Source: Dokdonella sp.
Lineage (GTDB): Bacteria; Pseudomonadota; Gammaproteobacteria; Xanthomonadales; Rhodanobacteraceae
Reading direction: 5' to 3'
DNA length: 40,328 nucleotides
NCBI GenBank assembly: GCA_019634795.1
Contig: JAHCAR010000022.1
Location: forward strand, 1 to 40,328
Of the stretch, positions 26,770 through 35,484 are shown in pieces. How positions within the stretch are numbered: the stretch's first letter is position 1; the number at the start of each line of letters is the position of its first letter. Under the pieces are notes generated by a model. It was not told the DNA's origin and made no database searches. It saw only the letters and a list, made by a program, of their open reading frames with translations. The position numbers and the translations under genes are program-made.

Positions 26770-28907
26770 CCCTGCTCGGAAGGCGCCTGCTGCCGGCGGC
26801 GGCGGTGCTCGCATTGCTGGCCGCATCGCTGAAGCTGGCCGAGCAGGCGGCCGGCGGCAGTGGCGGATTCGTCGACGCCTATCGCTGGGTGCTCGGCGCG
26901 GCCGTGCTGGCCCTTTTCGTGCTGCTCGTCCTGATCGGCCAGCGGCTCTGGCGCCTGCGCCGCGACCTTGCCCGCGATGCGCCGGGCGCCCGCCTGAGCC
27001 GGCGCCTGTTGCTGACCCTGATCCTGCTCGCCGTGCCGCCGGTGGTCGTCGTCTACGGATTTGCCTTGCGCTTCATCAACGCCACCGTCGACAGCTGGTT
27101 CGACGTCAACCTCGAGCGCGCCCTCGACGACGCCCTCGACGTTGGTCGCATCGTCATCGACGAACATCTGCGCAAGGACGAGGCCGGCAGCGTCGAACTG
27201 GCCGACGAGCTGGTCAGCGTGTTCGATGCCAGCCTGCAAGCCACGCTCGATCGCGAGATCGATACGCTCGGCGCAATCCAGCTCAGCGTGTTCGATGTCG
27301 ATCGCCGCGTGCTCGCCCTGGCCAGCTCGGATCCGCGCTACCTCGAGCCGTTGTTCCCCGATTCGAACACCCTGATGCGGGTGGCCGGCGAGGATCGCTT
27401 TGCCGCCGCCGAACCGCTCGGCGAGACCCTGCTGATCCGCGTCGTGGTGCCGGTCGGTACGGCGACCGCGGGCGGCAAACGGCGCCTCCTGCAGGGGTTG
27501 TTTCCGCTGCCCGAGCGCCTGCAGCCGCTGGTCAGCGACATCGAGAACGCCAGTTTCGATTTCCAGCGACTGAAGTATCTGCGCGGGTCGCTCAAGCTGA
27601 CCTTCGGCCTGATCCTGACTTTCGTGCTCTCGCTCTCGGTGCTGTTCGCGGTGCTCGCCGCGTTCGGCGTCTCGCGTCGCCTGCTGGCGCCGGTCGGCCG
27701 TCTGATCCATGCGACCCGCGCGGTCGGTGCCGGCCGCTTCGATACGCCGCTGCCGGTCGGCAGCAACGACGAACTCGGCCAGCTCATGAATGCGTTCAGC
27801 CAGATGACCCGCGAACTCGAACTGGCCGGCACGCGCGCACGGCGCAGCGCCCAGGAAATCGAGACCCAGCGCGCCTGGCTCGGCGCGGTCCTCGAGCGCC
27901 TTTCGGCTGGCGTGCTCGGCTTCGACCAGCAGGGCGTCCTGCGCGTGGCCAATCGCGCGGCCGAAGCGATCCTCGGCATTCCGCTCGGCAGCTACGGCGG
28001 ACGCACCCTCGCCGATGTCCGCCGCGAGCGTCCCGAACTGGCCGCGATCGTCGATCCGCTGGCCCGGCACATGCGCGAAGGCCTGCGCGAGTGGCGCGAG
28101 GAAGTCGTCGTCGATGCCGGCGATGGTCGCCGCGTGCTCATGCTGCGCGGTGCCGCGCTACCTGGCGAAGGTGGCTTCGTCGCCGTGTTCGACGACCTGA
28201 CCGTGCTCAACAGCGCCCAGCGCGATGCGGCCTGGGGCGAAGTCGCGCGGCGCCTCGCCCACGAGGTCAAGAATCCGCTGACGCCGATCCAGCTCTCCGC
28301 CGAACGCCTGCGCCGGCGCTTCATCGGGCGCCTGCCGACCGACGACAGCGAACTGCTCGATCGCGCCACCAGCACCATCATCAGCCAGGTCGAAGCGCTC
28401 AAGTCGATGGTCAATGCCTTCGGCGACTACGCCCGACCGCCGCAGCTGACGACGCGGCCAGTAGCCCTGCATGCGCTGATCGGCGAAGTGCTCGATCTCT
28501 ACGCCAACGACCAGCGCCTGAGCCTGACCCGCCAGTTCGTCGAAGGCGACCCGATGGTCAAGGTCGATGCGGTGCGCCTGCGCCAGGCCATGCACAACCT
28601 GCTCAAGAACGCACTCGAAGCGATCGGCGATCAGCGCAAGCCGCAGATCGTCGTGACGACCCGGACCGCGCGCACCGGCGACAGCACCTGGGTCGACATC
28701 ACCGTTTCCGACAACGGTCCGGGCCTGCCCGAGGCTTTCGGCGAACGCTGGTTCGAGCCCTACACCTCGAGCAAGGCGCGCGGCACCGGCCTCGGCCTGG
28801 CCGTGGTCAAGAAGATTGCCGAAGAACACGGCGGCAGCGTGCGCGCCAATGCCCGCGAGGGCGGCGGCGCCGAATTCACCCTGCGCCTGCCGCTGGAGTC
28901 GCCGTGA
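26748..28907 (+). CDS. ntrY: Sensor histidine kinase NtrY
   Basis: The 719-residue membrane kinase starts at GTG 26748. Two or three N-terminal transmembrane helices (about residues 10-100) are followed by a periplasmic sensor region (about 105-275) and another helix (about 285-310). HAMP (RRLLAPVGRLIHATRAVGAG), PAS (about 370-480) and HisKA follow, with phospho-acceptor His505 in RRLAHEVKNPLTPIQL. The HATPase has its N box NLLKNALEAI, DNGPGLPEAF and GTGLGLAVVKKI. NtrY normally phosphorylates NtrX, controlling nitrogen, redox or envelope genes depending on species. ntrX usually follows at once, but here three envelope genes lie between them. Confidence 0.95.
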   Translation: MDRHGWLTLLGRRLLPAAAVLALLAASLKLAEQAAGGSGGFVDAYRWVLGAAVLALFVLLVLIGQRLWRLRRDLARDAPGARLSRRLLLTLILLAVPPVVVVYGFALRFINATVDSWFDVNLERALDDALDVGRIVIDEHLRKDEAGSVELADELVSVFDASLQATLDREIDTLGAIQLSVFDVDRRVLALASSDPRYLEPLFPDSNTLMRVAGEDRFAAAEPLGETLLIRVVVPVGTATAGGKRRLLQGLFPLPERLQPLVSDIENASFDFQRLKYLRGSLKLTFGLILTFVLSLSVLFAVLAAFGVSRRLLAPVGRLIHATRAVGAGRFDTPLPVGSNDELGQLMNAFSQMTRELELAGTRARRSAQEIETQRAWLGAVLERLSAGVLGFDQQGVLRVANRAAEAILGIPLGSYGGRTLADVRRERPELAAIVDPLARHMREGLREWREEVVVDAGDGRRVLMLRGAALPGEGGFVAVFDDLTVLNSAQRDAAWGEVARRLAHEVKNPLTPIQLSAERLRRRFIGRLPTDDSELLDRATSTIISQVEALKSMVNAFGDYARPPQLTTRPVALHALIGEVLDLYANDQRLSLTRQFVEGDPMVKVDAVRLRQAMHNLLKNALEAIGDQRKPQIVVTTRTARTGDSTWVDITVSDNGPGLPEAFGERWFEPYTSSKARGTGLGLAVVKKIAEEHGGSVRANAREGGGAEFTLRLPLESP

Positions 28908-28985
28908 GCGCAGGCGTAAGCGTGGCACCCGCATGCGCCGCAACGCGACGCAGGGTCAATGCCGTTCGGCGCCGCGGTGCTGGGC

Positions 28986-28991
28986 TATGCT
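28986..28991 (+). promoter_or_regulatory. Candidate -10 box before the envelope gene cassette
   Basis: TATGCT occurs in GGGCTATGCTTT, 47 bp before the ATG at 29038, in a 130-bp gap after ntrY. It resembles the GCGCTATGCTTC before ntrX. The -35 region is unconvincing. A short direct repeat (CCCTTG three times, about 29001-29018) lies between the box and the gene. Confidence 0.3.
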
Positions 28992-29037
28992 TTGCGGCTG
29001 CCCTTGCCCTTGCCCTTGCCGATTCCGGAATCCCCAC

Positions 29038-30783
29038 ATGAGTCATCCCGATCCGACTGCGCTCGTGCGCACGCCGGCCGAGCGCCGCCAGCTCTGGCTG
29101 TTCCTGCTGATCGCCCTGGTCGTGATCGGCGCCGGCATCGGGCTGCGCGATCCGTGGCCGTCCGACGAGCCGCGCTTCACCCTGGTCGCCAAGCATATGG
29201 TCGAGAGCGGCGAGTGGCTGATCACGCATCGCGGCAGCGAACTCTATTCGGACAAGCCGCCGATGTTCATGGCCCTGCAGGCAGCCGCGTACACCCTGAC
29301 CGGTGCCTGGCGCGTGGCTTTCCTGCTGCCATCGCTGCTCGCCGCGCTCGGTACGCTCTTTCTCATCTACGACCTCGGCCGCCGGCTCTGGAACCATCGC
29401 ACCGGCCTATGGGCGGCAATCGCCGTGCTCGCCACGATCCAGTTCGTCTATCAGTCCAAGCGCGCGCAGATCGACCCGCTGGTCACTTTCTTCATCACCC
29501 TGGCCAACTACGGCCTGCTGCGCCACTTCCTGCTCGGGCCGGACTGGCGCGCCTACTGGCTGGGCTGCTTCGCGGCCGGACTCGGCGTCATCACCAAGGG
29601 TGTCGGCGTGCTCGCCCTGCTCATGTTCGTGCCCTACCTGTTCGCGCGCTGGCGCGACTGGAACGAGCTGCCGAAAATCGATGGCGGCGCCTGGCGCTGG
29701 CTGGCCGGCGCGTTCGCCTTCCTCGTCGCGATCGCGCTGTGGATCGTGCCGATGGTGCTGACCGTACGCAGCAACGGCTCGCCTGAATACCGCGCCTATC
29801 TCGAGGACATCCTGTTCCGCCAGACCGCCGCGCGCTACACCGATTCCTGGGACCACCACCAGCCGCCCTGGTACTTTCTCGGCGTCATCATCACCTCGTG
29901 GTTGCCGCTGACCTTTGCCCTGATCGCAGTTGTGCCGCGCTGGCTCGAGCGAATCCGGGCGTGCGATGCGCGCTTCCTGCTGCCGCTGGCCTGGGTCGTC
30001 CTGATCATCCTGTTTTTCTCGTTCCCGAGCGGCAAGCGCGATGTCTACATCATGCCGGCGCTGCCCTGGGTCGCCCTGCTCGCGGCACCCTACCTCGACA
30101 CCCTGATGCAGCGCCGCGGGTTCCGCTGGATCCTGTTCGGATTCACGGTCCTGCTGGCAGGCCTGTTTCTTGGTCTCGGTATCGGCGCCCGCGGCGGCTG
30201 GATAGCACGCGCCAATGACCTCGTCGTCGCGCGCGGACTCGGCGATTCCGGTGTGCAGTTGTGGAATTTCATCATTGCCGTCGGCGTCCTGGCGGCGCTG
30301 GCCGCCGTGGTTTTCCGCGTGCGACGGAGCGCGCTCGGTCTTGGCCTTACCCTGGCCGGGATGTGGCTGCTCTGGGGCTTCTGGGCCTACCCGATACTCA
30401 ACGACGCCAATTCGGCAGCCAAGGTCATGCGCAAGGCCGGCGAGATCGCCGGCGCCGAAGGTCAGATCGGCCTGGTCGGCTGGAAGGAGCAGAACCTGCT
30501 GCTGGCCGACCGCGCGGTCACCGAGTTCGGTTTCCTCAAGCCGAAAAGCGAACAACTGGCCGAGGCCATCCGCTGGCAGGAAGCGGATCCCGAGCGACGC
30601 TGGATATTCATCCTCGACAACCTCATGGCGCCCTGTGTCGACCCCGGGCGCAGCGTCCTCGTCGGCCACGCCAACCGGCGTGCCTGGATGATGTTCCGCA
30701 GCGATGCCGTCGCCGGGGAATGCCGGGGCGGACGCGTACCGGCAGGCAAGGTGGAAACGCCGGAGGAAGCCAACGCGGAATAG
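29038..30783 (+). CDS. ArnT-like GT-C glycosyltransferase
   Basis: This 581-residue polytopic inner-membrane protein of the GT39/GT83 (PMT/ArnT) type uses a polyprenyl-phosphate sugar to modify lipid A or other envelope acceptors. About 12 hydrophobic helices are visible. The first periplasmic loop carries the family signature, including the acidic pair in PWPSDEPRF (about residues 37-45) and SDKPPMFMALQ. A C-terminal periplasmic region (about 455-581) is mostly hydrophilic. The start at 29038 gives the standard N-terminus. The acceptor and sugar cannot be told. It stands first in the cassette inserted between ntrY and ntrX. Confidence 0.85.
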   Translation: MSHPDPTALVRTPAERRQLWLFLLIALVVIGAGIGLRDPWPSDEPRFTLVAKHMVESGEWLITHRGSELYSDKPPMFMALQAAAYTLTGAWRVAFLLPSLLAALGTLFLIYDLGRRLWNHRTGLWAAIAVLATIQFVYQSKRAQIDPLVTFFITLANYGLLRHFLLGPDWRAYWLGCFAAGLGVITKGVGVLALLMFVPYLFARWRDWNELPKIDGGAWRWLAGAFAFLVAIALWIVPMVLTVRSNGSPEYRAYLEDILFRQTAARYTDSWDHHQPPWYFLGVIITSWLPLTFALIAVVPRWLERIRACDARFLLPLAWVVLIILFFSFPSGKRDVYIMPALPWVALLAAPYLDTLMQRRGFRWILFGFTVLLAGLFLGLGIGARGGWIARANDLVVARGLGDSGVQLWNFIIAVGVLAALAAVVFRVRRSALGLGLTLAGMWLLWGFWAYPILNDANSAAKVMRKAGEIAGAEGQIGLVGWKEQNLLLADRAVTEFGFLKPKSEQLAEAIRWQEADPERRWIFILDNLMAPCVDPGRSVLVGHANRRAWMMFRSDAVAGECRGGRVPAGKVETPEEANAE

Positions 30784-30899
30784 CCCGACGATCGGCGCTG
30801 CGGTTATTCTTCGAGGCAGCGCAGGATTGGCCCGATCCCGCAGGCGTTCCGGCATTGTGCCGGCTCGGCTTTGATTGGGGGCAGGATTTGCAGATCGGA

Positions 30900-31958
30900 A
30901 TGCAGCGTTTTCTTCTTTTCGCGACCACACTCTACGCGCTGCCCATCCTGCGGCCGCTGGCGCAGTCGATCCGGGCGAGCGGTGGCGAGGTCGGCTGGTT
31001 CGTCGCGACGCCATTGCTTGCCTACATGAAATCCGGCGAACGCCTGCTGCGCGACATCGCAGGAGTCAATGCCTTCGCCCCCGGCGTGGTGTTCTCGGCG
31101 AGCAACTGGGTGCCGTATTTTTTCCCTGGACTCAAGGTCCAGGTATTCCACGGGTTCAATGTGGAGAAGCGCGCACCTGAACGCGGCCATTTCCGCATCC
31201 GCGGCCTGTTCGATCTGTACTGCACCCAGGGTCCGGCGACGACCGAGCCGTTCCAGGCACTGGCCGCGCGGCACCGGCATTTCGCCGTCGTCGAAACCGG
31301 ATGGCCGAAACTCGATCCACTGTTTTCCACGAACGGGCACGACACGCGCGACCTGCGTCCGGCAGACGGCCGTCGCGTCTGCATGTATGCGCCGACCTTC
31401 ACCGATGGCCTCAGTTCGGCGCGCAGCCTCTACGACGAGATCGCGCGCCAGGTCGCTGCCGGCGATCGCTACTGGCTGCTGACCCTGCATCCGAAGTGCG
31501 AGCCCGACATCGTCGCCCGCTACCGCGCCCTCGGCGGCCCGAACGCGCGCTTCCTCGAAGCGACCGATCTCGTCGACATGATGCGCGCCGCCGACATCCT
31601 CGTTTCCGACACCTCATCGGTAGTGTCCGAGTTCGTGGTCCAGGAAAAGCCCGTCGTGACCTTCCGCAATCGGGCGCCGAAACCGCACATGATCAATTTC
31701 TCCCGCTGCGATCAGCTTGAGGCGGCACTGCGCATCGCCGAGTCGCCCGGCGCGCAATACCGCAACGAGGTCCGCGCCTGGGCCGAGCAGATCCATCCCT
31801 ACCGCGATGGCCGGTCGAGCGAACGCGTGCTCGCCGCTACCGCGGAATTCGAAGCGCGATGGGCGCGCCAGCTCGCGCCGAAGCCGCGCAATTTCCTGCG
31901 CAATCTCAAGGGTCGCCTTCGCTACCATCGCTGGGTCGAGCAGGCCGTTTCGGAATGA
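30900..31958 (+). CDS. CDP-glycerol glycerophosphotransferase-like transferase
   Basis: This 352-residue protein resembles the Glyphos_transf (TagB/TagF-like) family, a GT-B fold group that moves glycerol-phosphate or related units in cell-wall teichoic acids and some Gram-negative surface glycans. Family-type segments are KVQVFHGFNVEKR (about 79-91), VVETGWPKLDPLF (about 130-142), MYAPTFTDGL (about 162-171), LLTLHPKCEPDI (about 196-207) and ADILVSDTSSVVSEFVV (about 235-251). No signal peptide or membrane helix is clear, so it probably acts on the cytoplasmic face. It follows the ArnT-like gene by 116 bp and overlaps the next start (ATGA, 31955-31958). The ATG at 30900 has a weak ribosome-binding site, and a TTG upstream is possible. 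Confidence 0.8.
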   Translation: MQRFLLFATTLYALPILRPLAQSIRASGGEVGWFVATPLLAYMKSGERLLRDIAGVNAFAPGVVFSASNWVPYFFPGLKVQVFHGFNVEKRAPERGHFRIRGLFDLYCTQGPATTEPFQALAARHRHFAVVETGWPKLDPLFSTNGHDTRDLRPADGRRVCMYAPTFTDGLSSARSLYDEIARQVAAGDRYWLLTLHPKCEPDIVARYRALGGPNARFLEATDLVDMMRAADILVSDTSSVVSEFVVQEKPVVTFRNRAPKPHMINFSRCDQLEAALRIAESPGAQYRNEVRAWAEQIHPYRDGRSSERVLAATAEFEARWARQLAPKPRNFLRNLKGRLRYHRWVEQAVSE

Positions 31959-33733
31959 AGGCGGCGCTCGCCGATGGCGGCGGCCAGTCGCGCCTTCAGC
32001 TTCCCTCGGGACTATGGGCGCCGCTGTGGCTGTTGACTGCGCTGATCGCGATCTTCCAGACCGGTTTCATGCCGCTCTACTCGACGCGCGCGCTCGGCGT
32101 CGCCTGGGAGATGTGGAACAGTGGTCAATTCCTCATTCCGTACAGCAACGGCGAGCCGTACAGCCACAAGGTGCCGCTGCTGTTCTGGCTGATCCACCTC
32201 GGCTGGGCGGTCGGCGGGGTCGGCGATGTCTGGCCGCGCCTGCTCGAGGTGGCGTTCGGATTCGGTGTCCTGCTGCTGGCTCGGCGCCTCGCGCGCATCC
32301 TGTTCCGCGACCTGCCGCTGGTCGCCCAGCTGACGCCCTGGCTGCTCGCCGCATTCAGCTATGCCTTCCTGTTCGGCCTGCAGATCATGTACGAAGTGCT
32401 GCTGGCCCTGTGCGTGCTGGCCGCGCTGAATGCCCTGGTCGGGCGCGATCCGGAGCGTCGTCCATGGTTCTTCGGATTCGCCCTCGCCGTGGCCGCCGGC
32501 CTGATGAGCAAGGGTCCGGTCATGCTCCTGCACGTGCTGTTCCCCTTCCTGCTCGGCCCGCTCTGGCATCCCTGGGCGCAACGTCGGCGCGCGCGCTGGT
32601 ATCTCGGCGGCGGCATCGCCGTGCTCGGTGGCTGTGCCGTGCTGATCGCCTGGGCTGTCGCAGCCGGCATGGCCGGCGGCGAGGCCTATCGGAATGAACT
32701 GTTCTTCATGCAGACCGCCGGTCGCGTGGTCGACAGCTTCGATCATGCGCGGCCGTGGTGGTGGTATGCCACGGTCGTTCCCGCCCTGCTGCTGCCCTGG
32801 TTGCTGTGGCCGCGCGCCTGGCAGGCGCTCGGGCGCGCGCTCGATTTCCGCCGTCATCCGGGCGTGCGCCTGCTGGCCTGCTGGCTGCCGCCGGTATTTA
32901 TCGGCTTTTCGATGGTCAGCGGCAAGCAGACCTATTACCTGCTGCCGGAACTGGGCGGCGTCGCGATCCTGCTCGCCGCCGGATTTGCGCGTCTCGTCCA
33001 TCACCGGCAGATGCCGCGACGGCTGGCCGGGCCCTGGCCCCTGGCGCTCGGCATGTTCGGCGTCGTCGTTGGCTTGCTCACGCTCCCGCATTGGCTGGAC
33101 TCGGGCCTGTTCGATTCGAGTGCGCTGGTCGATTTGTCGCGTGCCAGCCCGTGGTTCGCAGTCGCTGCAGCCGCTCTCGGCGGCTTGCTGCTGCTCGCGC
33201 CGCGCAACGATGTCGCGGCGCTGCGCCACATCAGCGCCATCGCCATGCTCGCCGCGTGTCTGGCCTATGTGCTGTTCGCCAACACGTTCTGGGTCCAGTT
33301 CGATCTGCGCCCGGCCGCCGCGCGCATCTCGGCCCTGCAGGCCGCCGGTATTCCGGTGGCCCATTTCCGCGGCTATGAAAACCAGTTCCAGTACCTCGGC
33401 CGCTTGACCCGGCCACTCGACATCGTGCGCGACGACAGCCTGCAGCGCTGGTCCGAGTCCCATCCGCAAGGCCGCATCATCCATTACGAGAGCAGCCTGT
33501 CGAGTGCGGACCTGGCCTACGCCGAACTGGTCCAGCCGTTCCGTTCGACCTGGCTGATCATCGAGCCGGCCGCGCAATGGGTCGCGCGCAGGCAGGGTCT
33601 ATCGCCGCCGCCGCCGGCCACGCCGGCCGAGCGTTTTCCGCCCGACTATTGGCCGTATCGCCGGCTGCTGGCGCCGTCTGCAGGCCCCGCCAACGGCAGC
33701 CCTGCAGCGGAAGGCATCCCGAACCGGCTCTGA
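31955..33733 (+). CDS. Second ArnT-like GT-C glycosyltransferase, acidic motif replaced
   Basis: This 592-residue polytopic membrane protein of the same superfamily as the gene at 29038 overlaps its upstream neighbour by four bases. The N-terminal pattern is family-like (FMPLYSTRALGVAWEMW, then GQFLIPYSNGEPYSHKVPLLFWL). The position normally occupied by the Asp-Glu pair of GT-C enzymes is Ser-Thr (YSTRA where DEARY-type sequence is expected). A glutamate follows at AWEMW, as in relatives (AREM). About 11-12 helices are predicted, then a C-terminal soluble domain (about 440-592) ending in a proline/alanine-rich tail. It may be catalytically altered, use another acidic residue, or work as a partner. 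The substrate is unknown. Confidence 0.82.
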   Translation: MKAALADGGGQSRLQLPSGLWAPLWLLTALIAIFQTGFMPLYSTRALGVAWEMWNSGQFLIPYSNGEPYSHKVPLLFWLIHLGWAVGGVGDVWPRLLEVAFGFGVLLLARRLARILFRDLPLVAQLTPWLLAAFSYAFLFGLQIMYEVLLALCVLAALNALVGRDPERRPWFFGFALAVAAGLMSKGPVMLLHVLFPFLLGPLWHPWAQRRRARWYLGGGIAVLGGCAVLIAWAVAAGMAGGEAYRNELFFMQTAGRVVDSFDHARPWWWYATVVPALLLPWLLWPRAWQALGRALDFRRHPGVRLLACWLPPVFIGFSMVSGKQTYYLLPELGGVAILLAAGFARLVHHRQMPRRLAGPWPLALGMFGVVVGLLTLPHWLDSGLFDSSALVDLSRASPWFAVAAAALGGLLLLAPRNDVAALRHISAIAMLAACLAYVLFANTFWVQFDLRPAAARISALQAAGIPVAHFRGYENQFQYLGRLTRPLDIVRDDSLQRWSESHPQGRIIHYESSLSSADLAYAELVQPFRSTWLIIEPAAQWVARRQGLSPPPPATPAERFPPDYWPYRRLLAPSAGPANGSPAAEGIPNRL

Positions 33734-33857
33734 TCCGATTCCCGCAGTGCTGCGGCCAGGTAGAGGGGGTTCGAACGGCGATCACGAGTTGCGCCAGGGC
33801 CCGGGGCGAGCCGAGGTCGGGCCGCATCGGAACGCGCCCAGGCGCCTCGCCGTGCGC

Positions 33858-33863
33858 TATGCT
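33858..33863 (+). promoter_or_regulatory. Candidate -10 box before ntrX
   Basis: TATGCT in GTGCGCTATGCTTCTG lies 30 bp before the ntrX ATG, in a 159-bp gap. No good -35 is seen. If real, ntrX is transcribed separately from ntrY. Confidence 0.3.
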
Positions 33864-33892
33864 TCTGTCTCTTTTTTGCAACGAGCCTGCGC

Positions 33893-35275
33893 ATGTCCAC
33901 CGCCCGAGTCCTGGTCGTCGACGACGAGCCCGATATCCGCGGCCTGGTCAAGGAAATCCTCGAGGACGAGGGCTACGCCGTGACCACGGCCGAATCGGCT
34001 GCCGCGGCCCGCGAGGCTCGTCGCGGCGAACGCCCCGACGTGGTCCTGCTCGATATCTGGATGCCCGACCTCGATGGCATCAGCCTGCTGCGCGAGTGGA
34101 ACGAGCGTGGCGGACTGCCCTGTCCGGTGATCATGATGAGCGGCCACGGCACGATCGAAACGGCGATCGAGGCGACCCGCCTTGGTGCCTACGATTTCGT
34201 CGAGAAGCCGATCTCCCTGGCCAAGCTGCTGCTGACCGTCGAGCGCGCCCTCGAAGCGAGCCGCCTGCGCCGCGAAAACGAAGGCCTGCGTAGCCAGTTC
34301 GTCATGCCGCTCGACCCGGTCGTGACCAGCCGCGCGATCCAGGCGCTGAAGGCGCAAATGGAAAAACTGACCGCGCACGATGCCTGGATCCTCGTCCACG
34401 GCGAACGCGGCACCGACAAGGAAGCCCTGGCGCGCTGGCTGCACGAAAAGAGCGGCCGGCGCGAAGGGCCGTTCATCACCGTCGCCCCCGGTTCGATCGC
34501 CCACGATCACGCCGCGCGTGCCTTGTTCGGCAGCGAGCAGAACGGCGCCATCCAGTACGGCCTGATCGAACAGGCCAACGGCGGTACCCTCTATCTCGAC
34601 GAGGTCGCCGATCTCGATCCCGAACTGCAGCTGCGCCTGTCGAGCGCGTTCGCGCGACGCCACCTGATCCGCTGCGGCGCACCCGACGCGGTGCCGATCG
34701 ACCTGCGCGTGATCGCGGCCAGCTCACAGGACCTCGATGCCGCCGTGCAGGCCGGCAAGTTCCGCGAGGAGCTCTACTACCAGCTCAACGTCGTGCCGCT
34801 GCAGGTGCCGAGCCTGCGCGAACGCATCGAGGACATCCCCGAACTGCTGCGCTACTACGCCGATTTCTTCGCCAATCGCGACAAGCTGCCATACCGCCAG
34901 TTTCCGGTCGCCGTGCAGAACCGCCTGCGCAATTACCCGTGGCCCGGCAACCTGCGCGAACTGCGCAACCTGGTCCAGCGCCTGCTGATCCTCGGCAACG
35001 CACCCGAAGTCTCGATCGAGGAAGTCGAGCTCGCCCTTGGCACCGCGCCAGTGGTCGAGCGCCCGCTGCACGGAGCGCCACTCGGTATCGACTTCAGCCT
35101 GCCCTTGCGCGAGGCCCGCGAGGAGTTCGAGCGCACCTACCTGCTGCACCAGCTCGGCGAAGCCGGCGGCAGCGTCGGCAAGCTGGCCAAGATGGTCGGC
35201 ATGGAACGCACGCATCTGTACCGCAAGCTCAAGGATCTCGGCGTCGATCCGAAATCCGCCGTGCGCGACGACTAG
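33893..35275 (+). CDS. ntrX: NtrX-type response regulator with degenerate AAA+ domain
   Basis: The 460-residue regulator has a receiver domain (about 4-120, phospho-site Asp54 in VVLLDIWMPD, Lys in DFVEKPIS), an AAA+ domain (about 140-370) and a C-terminal Fis-type helix-turn-helix (about 425-452, GSVGKLAKMVGMERTHLYRKLKDL). The AAA+ part departs from sigma-54 activators. The Walker A motif reads GERGTDKE (170-177), with Asp175 where GESGTGKE has glycine, and the GAFTGA loop that touches sigma-54 is replaced by EQNGAIQ (215-221). Walker B (GGTLYLDEVAD) is intact. NtrX proteins elsewhere also vary in this loop, and some act without sigma-54, so direct activation at sigma-70 promoters or repression is likely. 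The partner kinase gene is about 5 kb upstream. Confidence 0.9.
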   Translation: MSTARVLVVDDEPDIRGLVKEILEDEGYAVTTAESAAAAREARRGERPDVVLLDIWMPDLDGISLLREWNERGGLPCPVIMMSGHGTIETAIEATRLGAYDFVEKPISLAKLLLTVERALEASRLRRENEGLRSQFVMPLDPVVTSRAIQALKAQMEKLTAHDAWILVHGERGTDKEALARWLHEKSGRREGPFITVAPGSIAHDHAARALFGSEQNGAIQYGLIEQANGGTLYLDEVADLDPELQLRLSSAFARRHLIRCGAPDAVPIDLRVIAASSQDLDAAVQAGKFREELYYQLNVVPLQVPSLRERIEDIPELLRYYADFFANRDKLPYRQFPVAVQNRLRNYPWPGNLRELRNLVQRLLILGNAPEVSIEEVELALGTAPVVERPLHGAPLGIDFSLPLREAREEFERTYLLHQLGEAGGSVGKLAKMVGMERTHLYRKLKDLGVDPKSAVRDD

Positions 35276-35484
35276 GCGCTGCGCCAATCCACGCAAGGCG
35301 ACACCATGCAGGCGAATGAACGGCGTAGCAATACTGAAACCGGCCTCCGGAACCATTGCCGACGACACGGGCTCAAAGCGGCCCGTACGGGCCATCGCCG
35401 CCGACCGACCACGGTGCGCTGACACCGCTCTGGCTCGCGCCATTCCCGACTCCCCATTCCCCATTCCCCCCAAAGGAGACAAGC
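35276..35484. other. ntrX-bdhA intergenic region with ATTCCC repeats
   Basis: This 209-bp stretch has no gene. Near its end, ATTCCCGACTCCCCATTCC and following bases (35442-35471) form an imperfect repeat of (A/C)TTCCC units. This CT-rich run stands just before a very good ribosome-binding site (AAAGGAGAC). Confidence 0.6.

Noticed and set aside
29001-29018. CCCTTG triple repeat as a CRISPR or phase-variation tract
   Set aside because: Three short units outside the coding sequence are too few for either claim.
29407-31014. 535-codon antisense frame under the ArnT-like gene
   Set aside because: Its low-complexity Glu/Gln/Arg/Asp/Ala/Gly-rich translation is typical of antisense to hydrophobic membrane proteins.
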